Assembly: GCA_029204225.1 (NCBI GenBank)
Contig: CM055094.1
Location: 5,198,063-5,262,062 of the forward strand
Direction of reading: 5' to 3'
From: Diphasiastrum complanatum
Lineage: Eukaryota > Streptophyta > Lycopodiopsida > Lycopodiales > Lycopodiaceae
DNA length: 64,000 bases
Each line of letters starts with the position of its first letter. Positions within the stretch are counted from its first letter, which is position 1. Positions 26,301-38,300 of the stretch are shown here, piece after piece. The position numbers and the translations under genes were made by a program. A model generated the notes under the pieces. That model was given only the letters and a program-made list of their open reading frames with translations. It did not search any database and was not told the DNA's origin.

Positions 26301-29300
26301 ATGATAACGACAAAGGAGAACCACTCCTCCCTCACCGTCATCTTCTTCCTCCCGAAGCCTCTCACTACTCAGATCAGTGAGTATTGAGAAGATCAGTGAG
26401 TATGTCGATCGATTTTGGGGTATTCTCCAAGAAATGGTGACTATGGTTACACAAGACTCTACCTAGGAACATATAATGCATGGTAATAATTGAATAAACC
26501 TTGACAATAAATAACTAAGCTAAGATAACTAACTCAAGGTAAAAATAATATTTCATATGCTCAAGGTTATAATTTGTTTACCCAATAGTGTTAGGGACCC
26601 AACTCCCTTGGGTTTCAACCCTAAATTTGAGACTGGACGATGACTGGGCCTGTAGACTTGACCGGTAACTCATGAACCTGCATGGTTGCCAGGTGTCATG
26701 ATCTAGGTGTGCACATGGCTTGGAGTCTCTCTCCTTGGAAGTATACAAGGGGAGAAGGGCTCATTTGTGTCACCAATTCGTGCTATCATATCAGGCATTG
26801 TATGAACTGATTTGGACTTCAAAGCCCTGGATATGACACTAAAAACCTGATCTATGTCTTCGTGTGTGTGGCCAACCAAAAGAAATCCCATTTCTACCTT
26901 TTGGAAGATGTTATGTGCCACTAACATACAACAAAGACCAAAAATAAGTTTGTTCTTGTTCTCCCTCCAACAATTGTCAGCTTAAATATGTAAGATCAGA
27001 GGTAAGTTACCATGTGATGCTTGTACCTTTCTTATTGCTCGCATTATTGATGTGGCAACTTGATTTGCCATCCATTCTATCTACCCAGGACGTGGATGGA
27101 GAGCGTGTGCACGGCCAGGATGTATGCTAGCTTGAGGTTGGTGATCGTTGAGAGCCTAGGCGGTGGTATGGGATGCCGTCTAGGATGGAAGTCGGATCCT
27201 GTGGCGGATTTCAGTTCCGCTCAGTTCCAAAGCATCGGATCTGTATTTTAGTGGCCCCCCCCAGTGTTAAAAAATACTGTCCAGCGAAGGTCATTTTTTC
27301 AACGAAGGTTTTTTAGGAAAAACTTAAATTGGACCCTTCCATACGCTGCCACATGGCACTGTCCAGACCTGGACAGGGGCGGATTCTAGCGGACTCTTGT
27401 TCCGCTCACTTTGAGTGGAGCGCACCTCTGTTTCACGGGCCACACGGCCTAAAGAAAGTAGTTTTTGGCTAAAGCCCGCTGGAAAACAGCGATGGAGGCT
27501 TTTTGCAGGGTCTGTCCGCAGTAGGAAAGGAAATAAATCCAGCAAAAGGGGGGGGGGGTGACTTGGCAGCCAGTTGGCAGAAGGCAGGGAAGTGATTTAA
27601 AGTGATTAGGTGGAAGCATGTGTTAGAGGTCTCAACACCACAGTAGGGCAAACACTAACTGATCCACCCAACCTTGCCTACTCCCTGATATGGAGCAAGC
27701 CCCTCCTAGCCCAGTGTGAGGACTGGTAGCATGCATACTGCCAAGTGTCGACCACGTGGCTCTGACATGGCCGACTGCACATCGAGACCCAACGTGGGGC
27801 CCTATCCTGCTGACAGGGTCCCTGTGCTGTGTTAGGCCCGCCATGGCTATGGATTGTGCCGGGGAACACTACTCACACTGTGTGAGAACTAGAACACTGT
27901 CCCCTACTAGATTTTCTGATCTGGCTAAGGCTTTTCGTAACTGACTTACATGAAAGACTAGAAAAACCTTGCTGCTATGTGGGAGTTCTAGTTCATAGGT
28001 GACCTCGCCTAGTCTCCTATTGATGGTAAAAGGATCACAATACCTAGGGGACAACTTAGCACACACTCCTGATTTGAGGGTTTTAGGGTCGACTGGGACT
28101 CTCAAGTAGACTTTCTCACCAGCGGAGAACTGCACATCCCATCTGTGTGGATCTGCATAATGCCTGGCTCGATCTTGGGATTGCCTAATGCTACGCTTAG
28201 CATGTTCTATCATCTGGTTTAGGTCTTCTAAAAAGATTCTGGCTACTTCAACTTTTTCTTGTTTAAACCCTACAGCTGTGGGTGAGCGTGGCTGAAAACC
28301 GTACATCAGCATAAATGGGCTGTATCCCGTAGCTGAATGTTTGGTACTGTTATAAGCAAACTCTAATATCGAGAGATACTCCTCCCAATTAGTCTGCTTT
28401 TTGTTGACGTATGCACGAAGCATATCCTCCAACACCCGATTTACTCTTTCTGTTTTGACCGTCCGTCTGTGGATGGTCAGTGGTACTCATGTTAAGTTTA
28501 GTATGGAGATGATGGAATACCGCCCTCCAAAAATTTCCATTACTGTCCCGGTCGTTGACTATGCCGGAAGGTAGACCGTACAATTTAAATAGCCCATCAC
28601 AAACAACCTCGCTAACTTTACAACTTTAACGGTTGTTTTGATCGGAATAAAGTGAGCCATTTTGGTCAGACGGTCAACTGTGACCCATATAGCATCATTA
28701 CCCTTCTGGGTTTTAAGCAGGCCTACTATAAAATCCATGGAGATACTCTCCCATTTACCAGTTGGTATATCTAAGGGCTGTAACAACCCTCCTGCCTTTA
28801 AACACTCTGCTTTATTTACCTGACATTTTTGGCAACTGGTTACATATTGCTGGACATCCTTTTTCATACTGGGCCAGAAAAATTGCCTACGAAGAAGCTC
28901 ATAGGTCTTTTGAATGCCTGGGTGCCCCGCACTAGGACAATCATGACACTCATATAGGACCTGCTGCCTATAATCCTCTGAAATGGGGACACATACTCTT
29001 ATCTCTATAGAGTATCTATAATCCTCTGAGATGGGGACACATACTCTATCTCTATAGAGCAAGTGTTAGAAGTAATAAATGATAATGATAGTTTCTCATA
29101 GGTTACTTTGACCCAAAAGGTCGAGACTTGTGTAACCATGGGTTAGGTTTATTATTAAGTCAGTTTTAGTTCAGTTGGACCCAATTTTGGTCCAGTAGTA
29201 ATTCGTGGGTCCAAGTAAAGTCTAATTATGTTAAGGGACCATATCTTGACTTTTGGGGGTGCCCTATAATTAGTAGTGGGTCTTGGAAGGTTCTAGAACT

Positions 29301-32300
29301 TAGAGTTTGGAAGAGTCTAGGCCCTTGGAAGGCCTATTTATATGTACTCTTTGTTCATTTGTAATTCATTCCCTTTCAAGCATTGCTACTACTTTCTCTC
29401 TCCTTGAGGGCGCCTAACCCTCTCCCGCTTCTTCTTCTTCCTCTTTTTCTTCTTCTTGTATATGGAGATTGAATGTTAGAAAGATCTTGGCACTTTGATT
29501 TCCTACATGGTATCAGAGCCATGGATCTTCTATGCTTGATTTAGGGCACCCTACCAAAAGAGATCGTATTCACTTAGGGATCGCAAAAATTCAAGTGAAG
29601 ATCCGTTTTTTGACTCTTTTCTGTTTTGCAAGAGGGCGCCACACATCAAAGAAGATAACAGGATTTTGGGCGCCCAAAGGTTGCACGAAGGCGCCATTAA
29701 TTATCTTCTTCGGGGCTTCTTTTAGGTCGCCCACATCCGTGTAGGTTTATCCTACTTCCGTTGGTCCGCTGCTGCCCTATTTTTCAGATTTGCTCCTTTG
29801 CAGGAGGGCGCCCATCTACAAGCAATTTCCATTCTTCTGATTTGGCTGAAAAATCAGCAAGGGTGCTGATTTTACAAAGTGAAGATCCGCCTCTTTTTGC
29901 TTGTTTCCAGGTGTGGAAGAAGGCGCTAATTTTTTTGTGATAATCCGATCACATTCCGAGGCTGAAAATTGGACAGCATATTACCATTTGTAGGGTGTTG
30001 CAACAGCCCTATCCGTGTGTGTATTGTTCACACTTTTTGGCAAGAAGAAGGGTTCCAAAAAAAGCTTTGTTGGAGGCTAACGTGATTCTTTGCTTGCTGG
30101 TTTTTGAGTTTGTAGTGCAATTTCAGGCTGAAATTTTCAGCACACAAGGCTTGTAGGAGGGTGAGTTCCTACATCCATCTAATGTGTGGTTTCGACACAT
30201 TCCGGTGCTGATTTGGCAAATTTGATACTTGCTGGTTTTTGTGTCTTTTAGGGCACATTTAGGGTTTGAAAAAGTTTATCTTCTTGGCTGGTTCTTATGG
30301 CAAGAGATTTGGGAGCAATTCGTACTTGTTTAGGTGAAGATATGTTGAATGGCACCAACTAGTCTTCATGGAGTTGCAGGCTGAGATTTTGCATCGACGT
30401 CATGATCAAGATTTTATTGGTAACAAGATCTATCTTACATCATTTGAGATTTTGCAAGACCTCTAAAAGTGCTTGGGAAACACTTTTAAAGATGTACCGA
30501 ATAAAGGATTCATCATCATGCTTTCTCCTCTCTAGTTCATCCTCTTTGAAGGTAGAAGGGCAAAGGGTGAGCCTATTTGGTCTCATCCAAGTGTCTTTAA
30601 AGACTTAAAGCCTCCTACCTTTATTGGGGAAGAGAAGGATAGAAACGTAGATACTCTACAAACCTTCCTCAACAAATGGAAGAACATACATGCTCTTCAA
30701 CAGACCCCTGACCATTTGCAAGCTATTGAGGCCAGTCTTTCCCTAGGGGCCATGGCCTATAAGTGGTGGTTAAATCTCCAAGAGACTGGACAGACTCCCC
30801 GGTCATGGAAAGCTTTTGAAGTGTTCCTAAGAGAGTTTCTACCAGAAAATGAACTTGATAGAGCCTGGGAAAAAACAGTAATGGACAAATCCTTAATCCA
30901 ACATATCTCGCAGTATCGAGAAGCGATTTTAAAGATAAAAAATATGGATGACTATCAGAAAGTTAGAGGATTTTTCAATATAAAGTAGAGGTACAGATAA
31001 ACTCACCTACTACCCTAGAGCAAGCTCTCAGATATGCTCAAATCTATGATGATTCCCCCCTCAGATGAACAAGATCGAATGATGCAGGTTGATCATCAAA
31101 TCTACTTCTTTCACAGAAACGCCCATCGCTCATACAACAATTAAAACCAGAAGATTTTGAGAAGCCAAACAAGAACGTTTGTGCTTTGTGTGCATGGGCA
31201 AGAGACACACAGTCAGACAGTGTCCCAAGGGGGCCATTCACTAAAAAAGAAAAGAAAGATAAAAAACAAATTCATCTTGTTCAGACAGTAAGTTTCCCAA
31301 GTGACTCGGCAGCTTCCGAGATAAAAGTGTTTCATGAAGACCATGAACACTATTGCCAACTAACTTCTGCAATGCTAGCGAGACCCTTCAGCTTTGGGCC
31401 ACATGACCTAGTACGTATGCATGGGAAGTGGTTAGAGTCATGGTTGATGATGGGGCGACTCATAATTTCATCAACTACACCCTAGTTAAAAAACTCAGAC
31501 TTCCAGAAGTACCTAGTCAGCATAGGTACATAGTTTCATTAGCTAAGGGTGAAGACAAAAAAATTTGGGAAACTATGGTAAGTAGTTTAAATCTTGGTAT
31601 TCAGGGGTATCAAGATAAAATAAACTTTCAGATAATGCACCTGGATCGCACAGATATTGTTCTCGGGAGAGATTGGCTCTACAGCTTAGGACCTTCCCTC
31701 CACAGAAATTATCACGAGAACACCCTCAGCTTTCAGCATAATGGCCGAGAGATCCAGTTGCATGGGGAGCATGATGTCCCCAACACCCCTATGGTCTGCA
31801 GTTCAAGCTCTGTCAGTTAATCGGAGACAACGACCATCAGGTATTCTTATGTGATTTTCAGTTTATTCCAGAAGTTTCTATTTCTAATTCTTTACAGCAG
31901 AAAGTAAGCAAATTAGAAACTTTATTTTCTAAATTTAAAGATGTTTTTCTTGAGGATTTACTGCATGCTTTACCACCTAGTCGAGATGTAGATCATGTAA
32001 ACCTAGTACTAGGTACAACAACTGTTTCTAAACCTCCGTATCGGGTTAACCGAACAGAGGATGAAGAAATAACTAGGCAGTTAACAAATTATCTTGGGAA
32101 AGTCCAAATTCAGACAAGTAGTTCACCATGGGCCTCACCAGTCCTTTTGGTGAAAAAGAAAGAGGGGTCTATGCATCTTTGCGTAGATTATAGAGCCCTC
32201 AATACTGGGATTAAGATGGACCCTAGTAAGGTCAAAGCCATACTCAGTTGGCTGAGACCTCAAAATATTTTAGAAGTACAGATCTTTCTAGGTTGCCGGG

Positions 32301-35300
32301 ATATTACAGACGATTTGTCAAGGAATATGCTCAAATAGCAGTTCCCATGACAAATCTTCTTAAGGGGAAGGGAAAGGAGTTCATTTAGGAGTCTGCACAA
32401 CAGGAGAGCTTTGATGCTCTCAAAACAGCCTTAGCTACAGCACCAGTTCTAAAAGTTGTCGACCCCAATCAGCCATTTGTGGTCGAAACAGATGCTAGCG
32501 ACTTTGCAGTTGGTGCTGTAATAACTCAGAATGGACGACCAATTGCGTTCGAGAGTAAATAACTCGAGCCAGCACAGACTAGGTATAGCGCCTATGAAAA
32601 GGAACTCTTCTCCATAGTTCATGCCCTTAAGACTTGGAGGCATTATTTGTATGGTGCCAACTTTGAGGTCCTGACAGACCATGAAAGTCTCAAATACCTT
32701 TGCAATAAGCCTGAGCTCAGAGGTCGGAAAGCTCGTTGGGCTGAGTTAATGCAAGAGTTTGATATGTCTATCAGATATAGACGGGAGAAATTCCACACAG
32801 TAGAGGAGCTTTTTGCTGTGATTCATGCCCTGAAGTGAGAGCTTTTCTAATCTTAACATACATTAAGTATGGGGGGGGGGTTCATACATTAATCTTGGTA
32901 AGATGGTAAGATGATAGAAGTCTAGCTGTCTGAACCCCGTAGCGTTCCTAACACTCCTGTAGATGTTTTGGACCATATTGTGTTCATAACATGATGCGAG
33001 CATGGTTCTTTTGATGTAGCTAGAAAGAAACAAACATTAATGGCAAAGCCAAAGAAGCTGACTGAAAACTAACAAGAAATTGACAAAAGACACAATCAAA
33101 ACACTCAAATATAAAAGACTGATCCAATCATTTTAATCCTGTATCTTCATGTAAGTCCACCCAACCAAGTTTCTTCATCAAGTTAAAACGTAAATGCATG
33201 CTCCTACACAAAACCCATCTCTCAGTACCATGTGTTAACACAATTTTGAAGACTCACAGAGAAAAACTTATTACTTGTGCTTCAAGCAAAGCGTGTCGAT
33301 CGAATGAGAGACTTTGTACAGTGCCCCGCTCTGTAAGTGACTCTTTGACAGATGGTAGCTTCAATTTCTTGCCATTCATGAATTCTGCACCATGAAAAGT
33401 AATTAGCATCTTAACAAACTTATGACAGAAGCAGTATGCAAACTACTGTAAACAAGCACATCAGTTTCTTGTGCAATGGCAGGAGTCATCTTTTATGCAT
33501 GTTTCGATCAATATCGAGGTTTTCATAAAACTGTTACAAAATGAAATTCTAGATCGTAAAGGTATCCTGGCCAGCATCAAAGCAAGCTCTATCAAATATA
33601 TGCATTCTCATGGTCCAATACTATCAAATAGATGCTTTGGGTCTATCAACCTACATTGACATCATTTTATTCTACTTCAGCTGGATACAACGGCACTCAA
33701 AACAATACAACTTCAAATACATGACCTGCATGACTACATTCTCAGTAGTACATTGAATTTCAATGGATTACAAGTAGATTAATTCTTTCTCAACTGTCAC
33801 ATTCATAGTTTGTCATTTACCGTTACCAATGTTTTGGTAACTTTGACCAACCATTCACTGCAAGCAATAAGTGAGCATATTCATAAGGTAGGGAACATTA
33901 TACAGTAAACCTTGCAAACTGGAAATAAAAGTTCATACATCAACAGCATGTGGAGGATAGCACCTCACGTGACAAAGGAGGCATGTAAGTCTTCAACCTT
34001 ATGAGTTGACCCACAAAGGTTTTGACCATTAACTTCATCATACATAGCAATGTAAATGAGCGATTGAAGATATTATAAGTCATCACATATCAGAGGATGA
34101 TCTGACGGAGATACAACGAAATTTTACCTCACTTTGCTGAAGATAATGAACAACAAACAAATAGGCCTCAAACCTTGAAATCCTCCACTCAAGAATACGA
34201 CAAAGAAGTGTCAAGATCAAGTAATTTAAGAACAAGTACTTACACTCAGAAAAACATATCACAATCAACCTGAAAGTTGAACTTGAGATAGAAGGAGAAA
34301 GGGATAGAGATCCAGTGGATCCTTAAATGTTCAATTTTGGTCCCCTGCAAATCTGAATATCCAAACTGCAATGTGAAAGAAGGATTCTTAGTGCCCTACT
34401 ATAGGAAGCCCATATGGAACCAAAATCTTAAAAACGTGAAGATGTTTGCTCTAATTGTAGAAGATGAATGGCTGCAATGTGGACTTCAACGTACGGGCTT
34501 CTGGATGAAAAACAGACTACAAATAGATCCTTCGTTGAGTTACCATGCTGCTGCCAAATGTGAAAGATGATGCTTCTGAGAAAGTGGACGCAATAACACT
34601 CCAACAAACAACAAATGACAAAGATGAACAGCCATGAGCTAAATTTCCAGCATCCAACTTTTAGGTGTCCAAATCCAAATCTGATGCTTGCATGTCGCTC
34701 TAAGAGTCCCAAAACAAATCCACGGCTAAACCGGAAGAATTTCCATTTGAATATAATTCAATTTAATTTTAAGGTTTTACAAACCATGTTTTCTTTCTGA
34801 ACACATAATCATCAATCAAATTGCAATCTGGACTTCCTAGCACTCCAGCAAATTGTAGACGATAGTGATTTTGATTTGGCACCCCTTTTTCCAAGCACAA
34901 AAGCTTTCCAGCTTGTTTGAGGTGGCACCAACCTTCAAAGCTCGAGAACTTGTTGCACAGCGTAAATATCAAGTTAGAACACATCCACACAAGATCATGC
35001 ATAAAACAATAGAATATAACAGTAAACGGTCAATTTAAATCTTCAATCAAGATATTAAGACTATATTCAGTCCTACAAAAGCAACATTGCCATGGATTCC
35101 TCCCTTGAGAGTGCTCTCAATCCCTATATCATCAACTACCCAAATGAGGAAGAGAATGTCATGTGACTATTAGGAATTCGGGGGTCAAAATAAACTAATG
35201 AGGCACCAAATACAATAGAATTCAAAAGCCCTAATTACAAATCCATAACTCTCCCACAAAGTCTTAGACCAACAACCTAACAACGTATAGCAGGGACTAG

Positions 35301-38300
35301 ATCCTACGACATCCCTAATTAAGTCAGCAGCACTCTATATGGTTGCAAGTCACATACATCTTTAGAATCATATATGACCATAATGTGTGAATCTGGAAGA
35401 CCTAACAAACAATGGGATGAATAGTCTACTTAAAAAAATGCCAAATCATTGCAAATGCATGATTACATGTCAATGTTTCTAATGCTACATCAGCAAAAAA
35501 CATAAATAGAACGAATCTTTTGCTTTTATCACGTGTCAAGAGGAAAATTCAACTAATATCCATATCAAGAAAAGATGATTTGTCTGGCCCAAAATGTCAA
35601 GAGCCAATTAGATTAAAAATAGAGAATTTTTACGTAAGTGTTACGCTTTTACTATTCGATGAAATACATGGTGGATAGCATATCTAACAATAGTAATTAT
35701 GGAAATCAAACATTGGAAAAATGACTTTGTTAACTAGTAATGTCAAATTCTCTAACGAACTGAGCCCTAGCCAATAAGGTACAAGCAAGTTGGACACTAA
35801 ACTCCTCGCATCATAAACTGCAATAATACACTTCTTGCATCATCAACCGCAACCAGGATCTTCATCTTGGCCTTTTTCGGCCAAAGATTTCAGTAAATCG
35901 ACGCCAAAGAACAACAATCAATTATATGAAGTGTAATACAAAACATGAGATACCTGATGAGATATAATCTGGAAAAAAAGCATAAAGGCAGCTACGTGCA
36001 ACATCCTCAGATGGATAATTTTGGAGTAGGGCTCGAACAGATCCATAGAACATTGTGAATAGCCCATGAACTTCTTTCAAAACCATTTGCAAGGCCCTTG
36101 GTCTGATTGAACTTTCAGCTTCTTTGCTTTTTTCAACAACCTATACACATAAACATGCCTTGTACTCTTACTGCAAATTTTTCACAAAACTTCAGATTTC
36201 CCCTCATTAGAATTACAATAAAGTCCTCAAAACTTGAAGTAACAAAAAAAAAATTCAATTCCACACAAGAGCTTTATACCATAGCTTCATAAGACTTAAA
36301 CGCCTCCTATCAATCTCGAGCATTGATTTGCTTGATCACATAACTCAAATTTTGATTGTTGACTCGCCATCAAACCGTAGAACCAATCTTGATCGCCCTC
36401 AAGCTTGAAGTTATCCAATATGGCACACCCTTGGGCCTCAAACAAGACCCTGCAATGTTTGTGTTCTATACCACCACCCACCCTATTTCAAGGACATATG
36501 AGCTCATTTCTTACTCAAGTAATGCATACATGAAAAAACTATCCAAGAACCAGCCTTCCACCATTATATCAAGAATCATAGAATAGAGCTTGAGACTTCC
36601 TGCCTCCTATATAACATTGTAGACACTCTCCCATGCACGTGCAATCCCTTCAATACCATTGCATATGAACAATGACCAACCTAGCAATCCATTCCCTAAC
36701 CTTGAATGGGGACCCTTGATTAACTACAATGAACTCTATTTGAATTTTGGGTAAATAACATTCCTCTCACTTCACAATTTACTTCTTCCAAGATTAATTT
36801 AGGAAACTTCATCTTTCATTTCATCCTCATCCCACAAGTATCCTCATCCTTTGATCTCTTTTTCCATCAAGATACTCATGGATAATTTTCTTTCTAAGCT
36901 TCCAATGTCAAACATCCACGAGACACTCTAAAGCCCAAGGGATAGAAATAGTCAAATTCTCCAACTAAGTTAACTCCTTAAATTGACTAATCTAAAACCT
37001 TGAATGCACTCCAACTCCTTAAAAAAATTGTCATTCATTAGTAGCCCAATATGACAATCTTATATCGGCGGACCACTATTCCTTGGAGATAACTTATAGT
37101 GTTTTTTAAATTCAAAAGTACTTCATATTCTTTTGAAATCTTTAAGTACACCCAATCCTTCACCTCAAACTCCCTATGTAAGCATTTCTAGCTCCTGTAA
37201 CACTATGATCCATCAAAAGCATTCTTCGTACTACCCTTAACTAGTTGTGATATCTCCTACAGATCGAACAAGCCGTCTGAAGTAAGATGATTCTCAAGAC
37301 CTTTGAGTCCAAGTTAGACTAGCCAACGAGGATGGAAATTGTACATTTTCATATAACGAACTAAATGAAGAAATGATCCAAGATAGTGCACTCGGGTTAT
37401 GCTAATGCTCAACTTAGCACTTTGCATTTCTCCTTCATGGAAAGCAAGCACTTCTAGAGATATTTCCCCAGAATGAATGGTAGAGAAACCTAACACGACC
37501 ATCAATTCAAGATATGCCTATGATAGTAGAGTACGTGAAGGTGGTTGTCTAAGTAGTGGCTTGATTCTTGAGCCTCTATTACTTACAACACATTTCTGAG
37601 TTACAGCAACAAAAGGCTTTATCAAAAGCAATTTTGGCCCATTGCCATGTAGCTTTGAGTGGGATCTGATTCTTGAGTGTCCAGCCTTTACATTACAGCT
37701 CATATTAGAGCTAGGGACAAGCTATAGACATATAGTACATTAGGGCTCATTTGACATTACAGGCCCAAGACACGTTTTACTTGGCCAAACCAGTGACTAT
37801 TTTTATTCGCAAGGCAATGATTATGTTATTTATAAGGCGATGAACCTATCTTGGAGGGACACACTATTTTAGGATAGGGATGCTTTTATCACATCAGCTC
37901 TTCATTTTGTGTTACATTATAGCCTAATTTTAGTAGAGCAACATTAGGAAGCAGAGACATTCATTGAATAGCTTATGTTTTGAGTTTCTCTTGAGTGCTT
38001 GTTGGAGGCTTGCTACTCTTCCTTGTACAATATCAACTATTTAATCTTCTTTCAATGCTCTTAGTCAAAATTTGCTATTTGATTTATGTTCAATGGTATA
38101 TTGTTCTTATGCAAAGCCATATTTGTGACTTGTGTTCATAACTTGGTAAGTTGGTATCAAAGCACTTTCTTTTTACTTCTTATTTTTGTCTTTTGGCTCT
38201 AGTTTCCTTCACAATAGTCAAATTTCCATTTTGTTTGGATCATTGAATCTTCTCTACTAAGCACCTAAGAATATATGAAAAAATATTACGTGTGTAATAG

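Noticed and set aside
34428-34712. 94-codon minus-strand frame in CCZ1 intron 3
   Set aside because: Hydrophobic and Cys-rich composition with no recognisable motif. It is likely chance coding in intron DNA.
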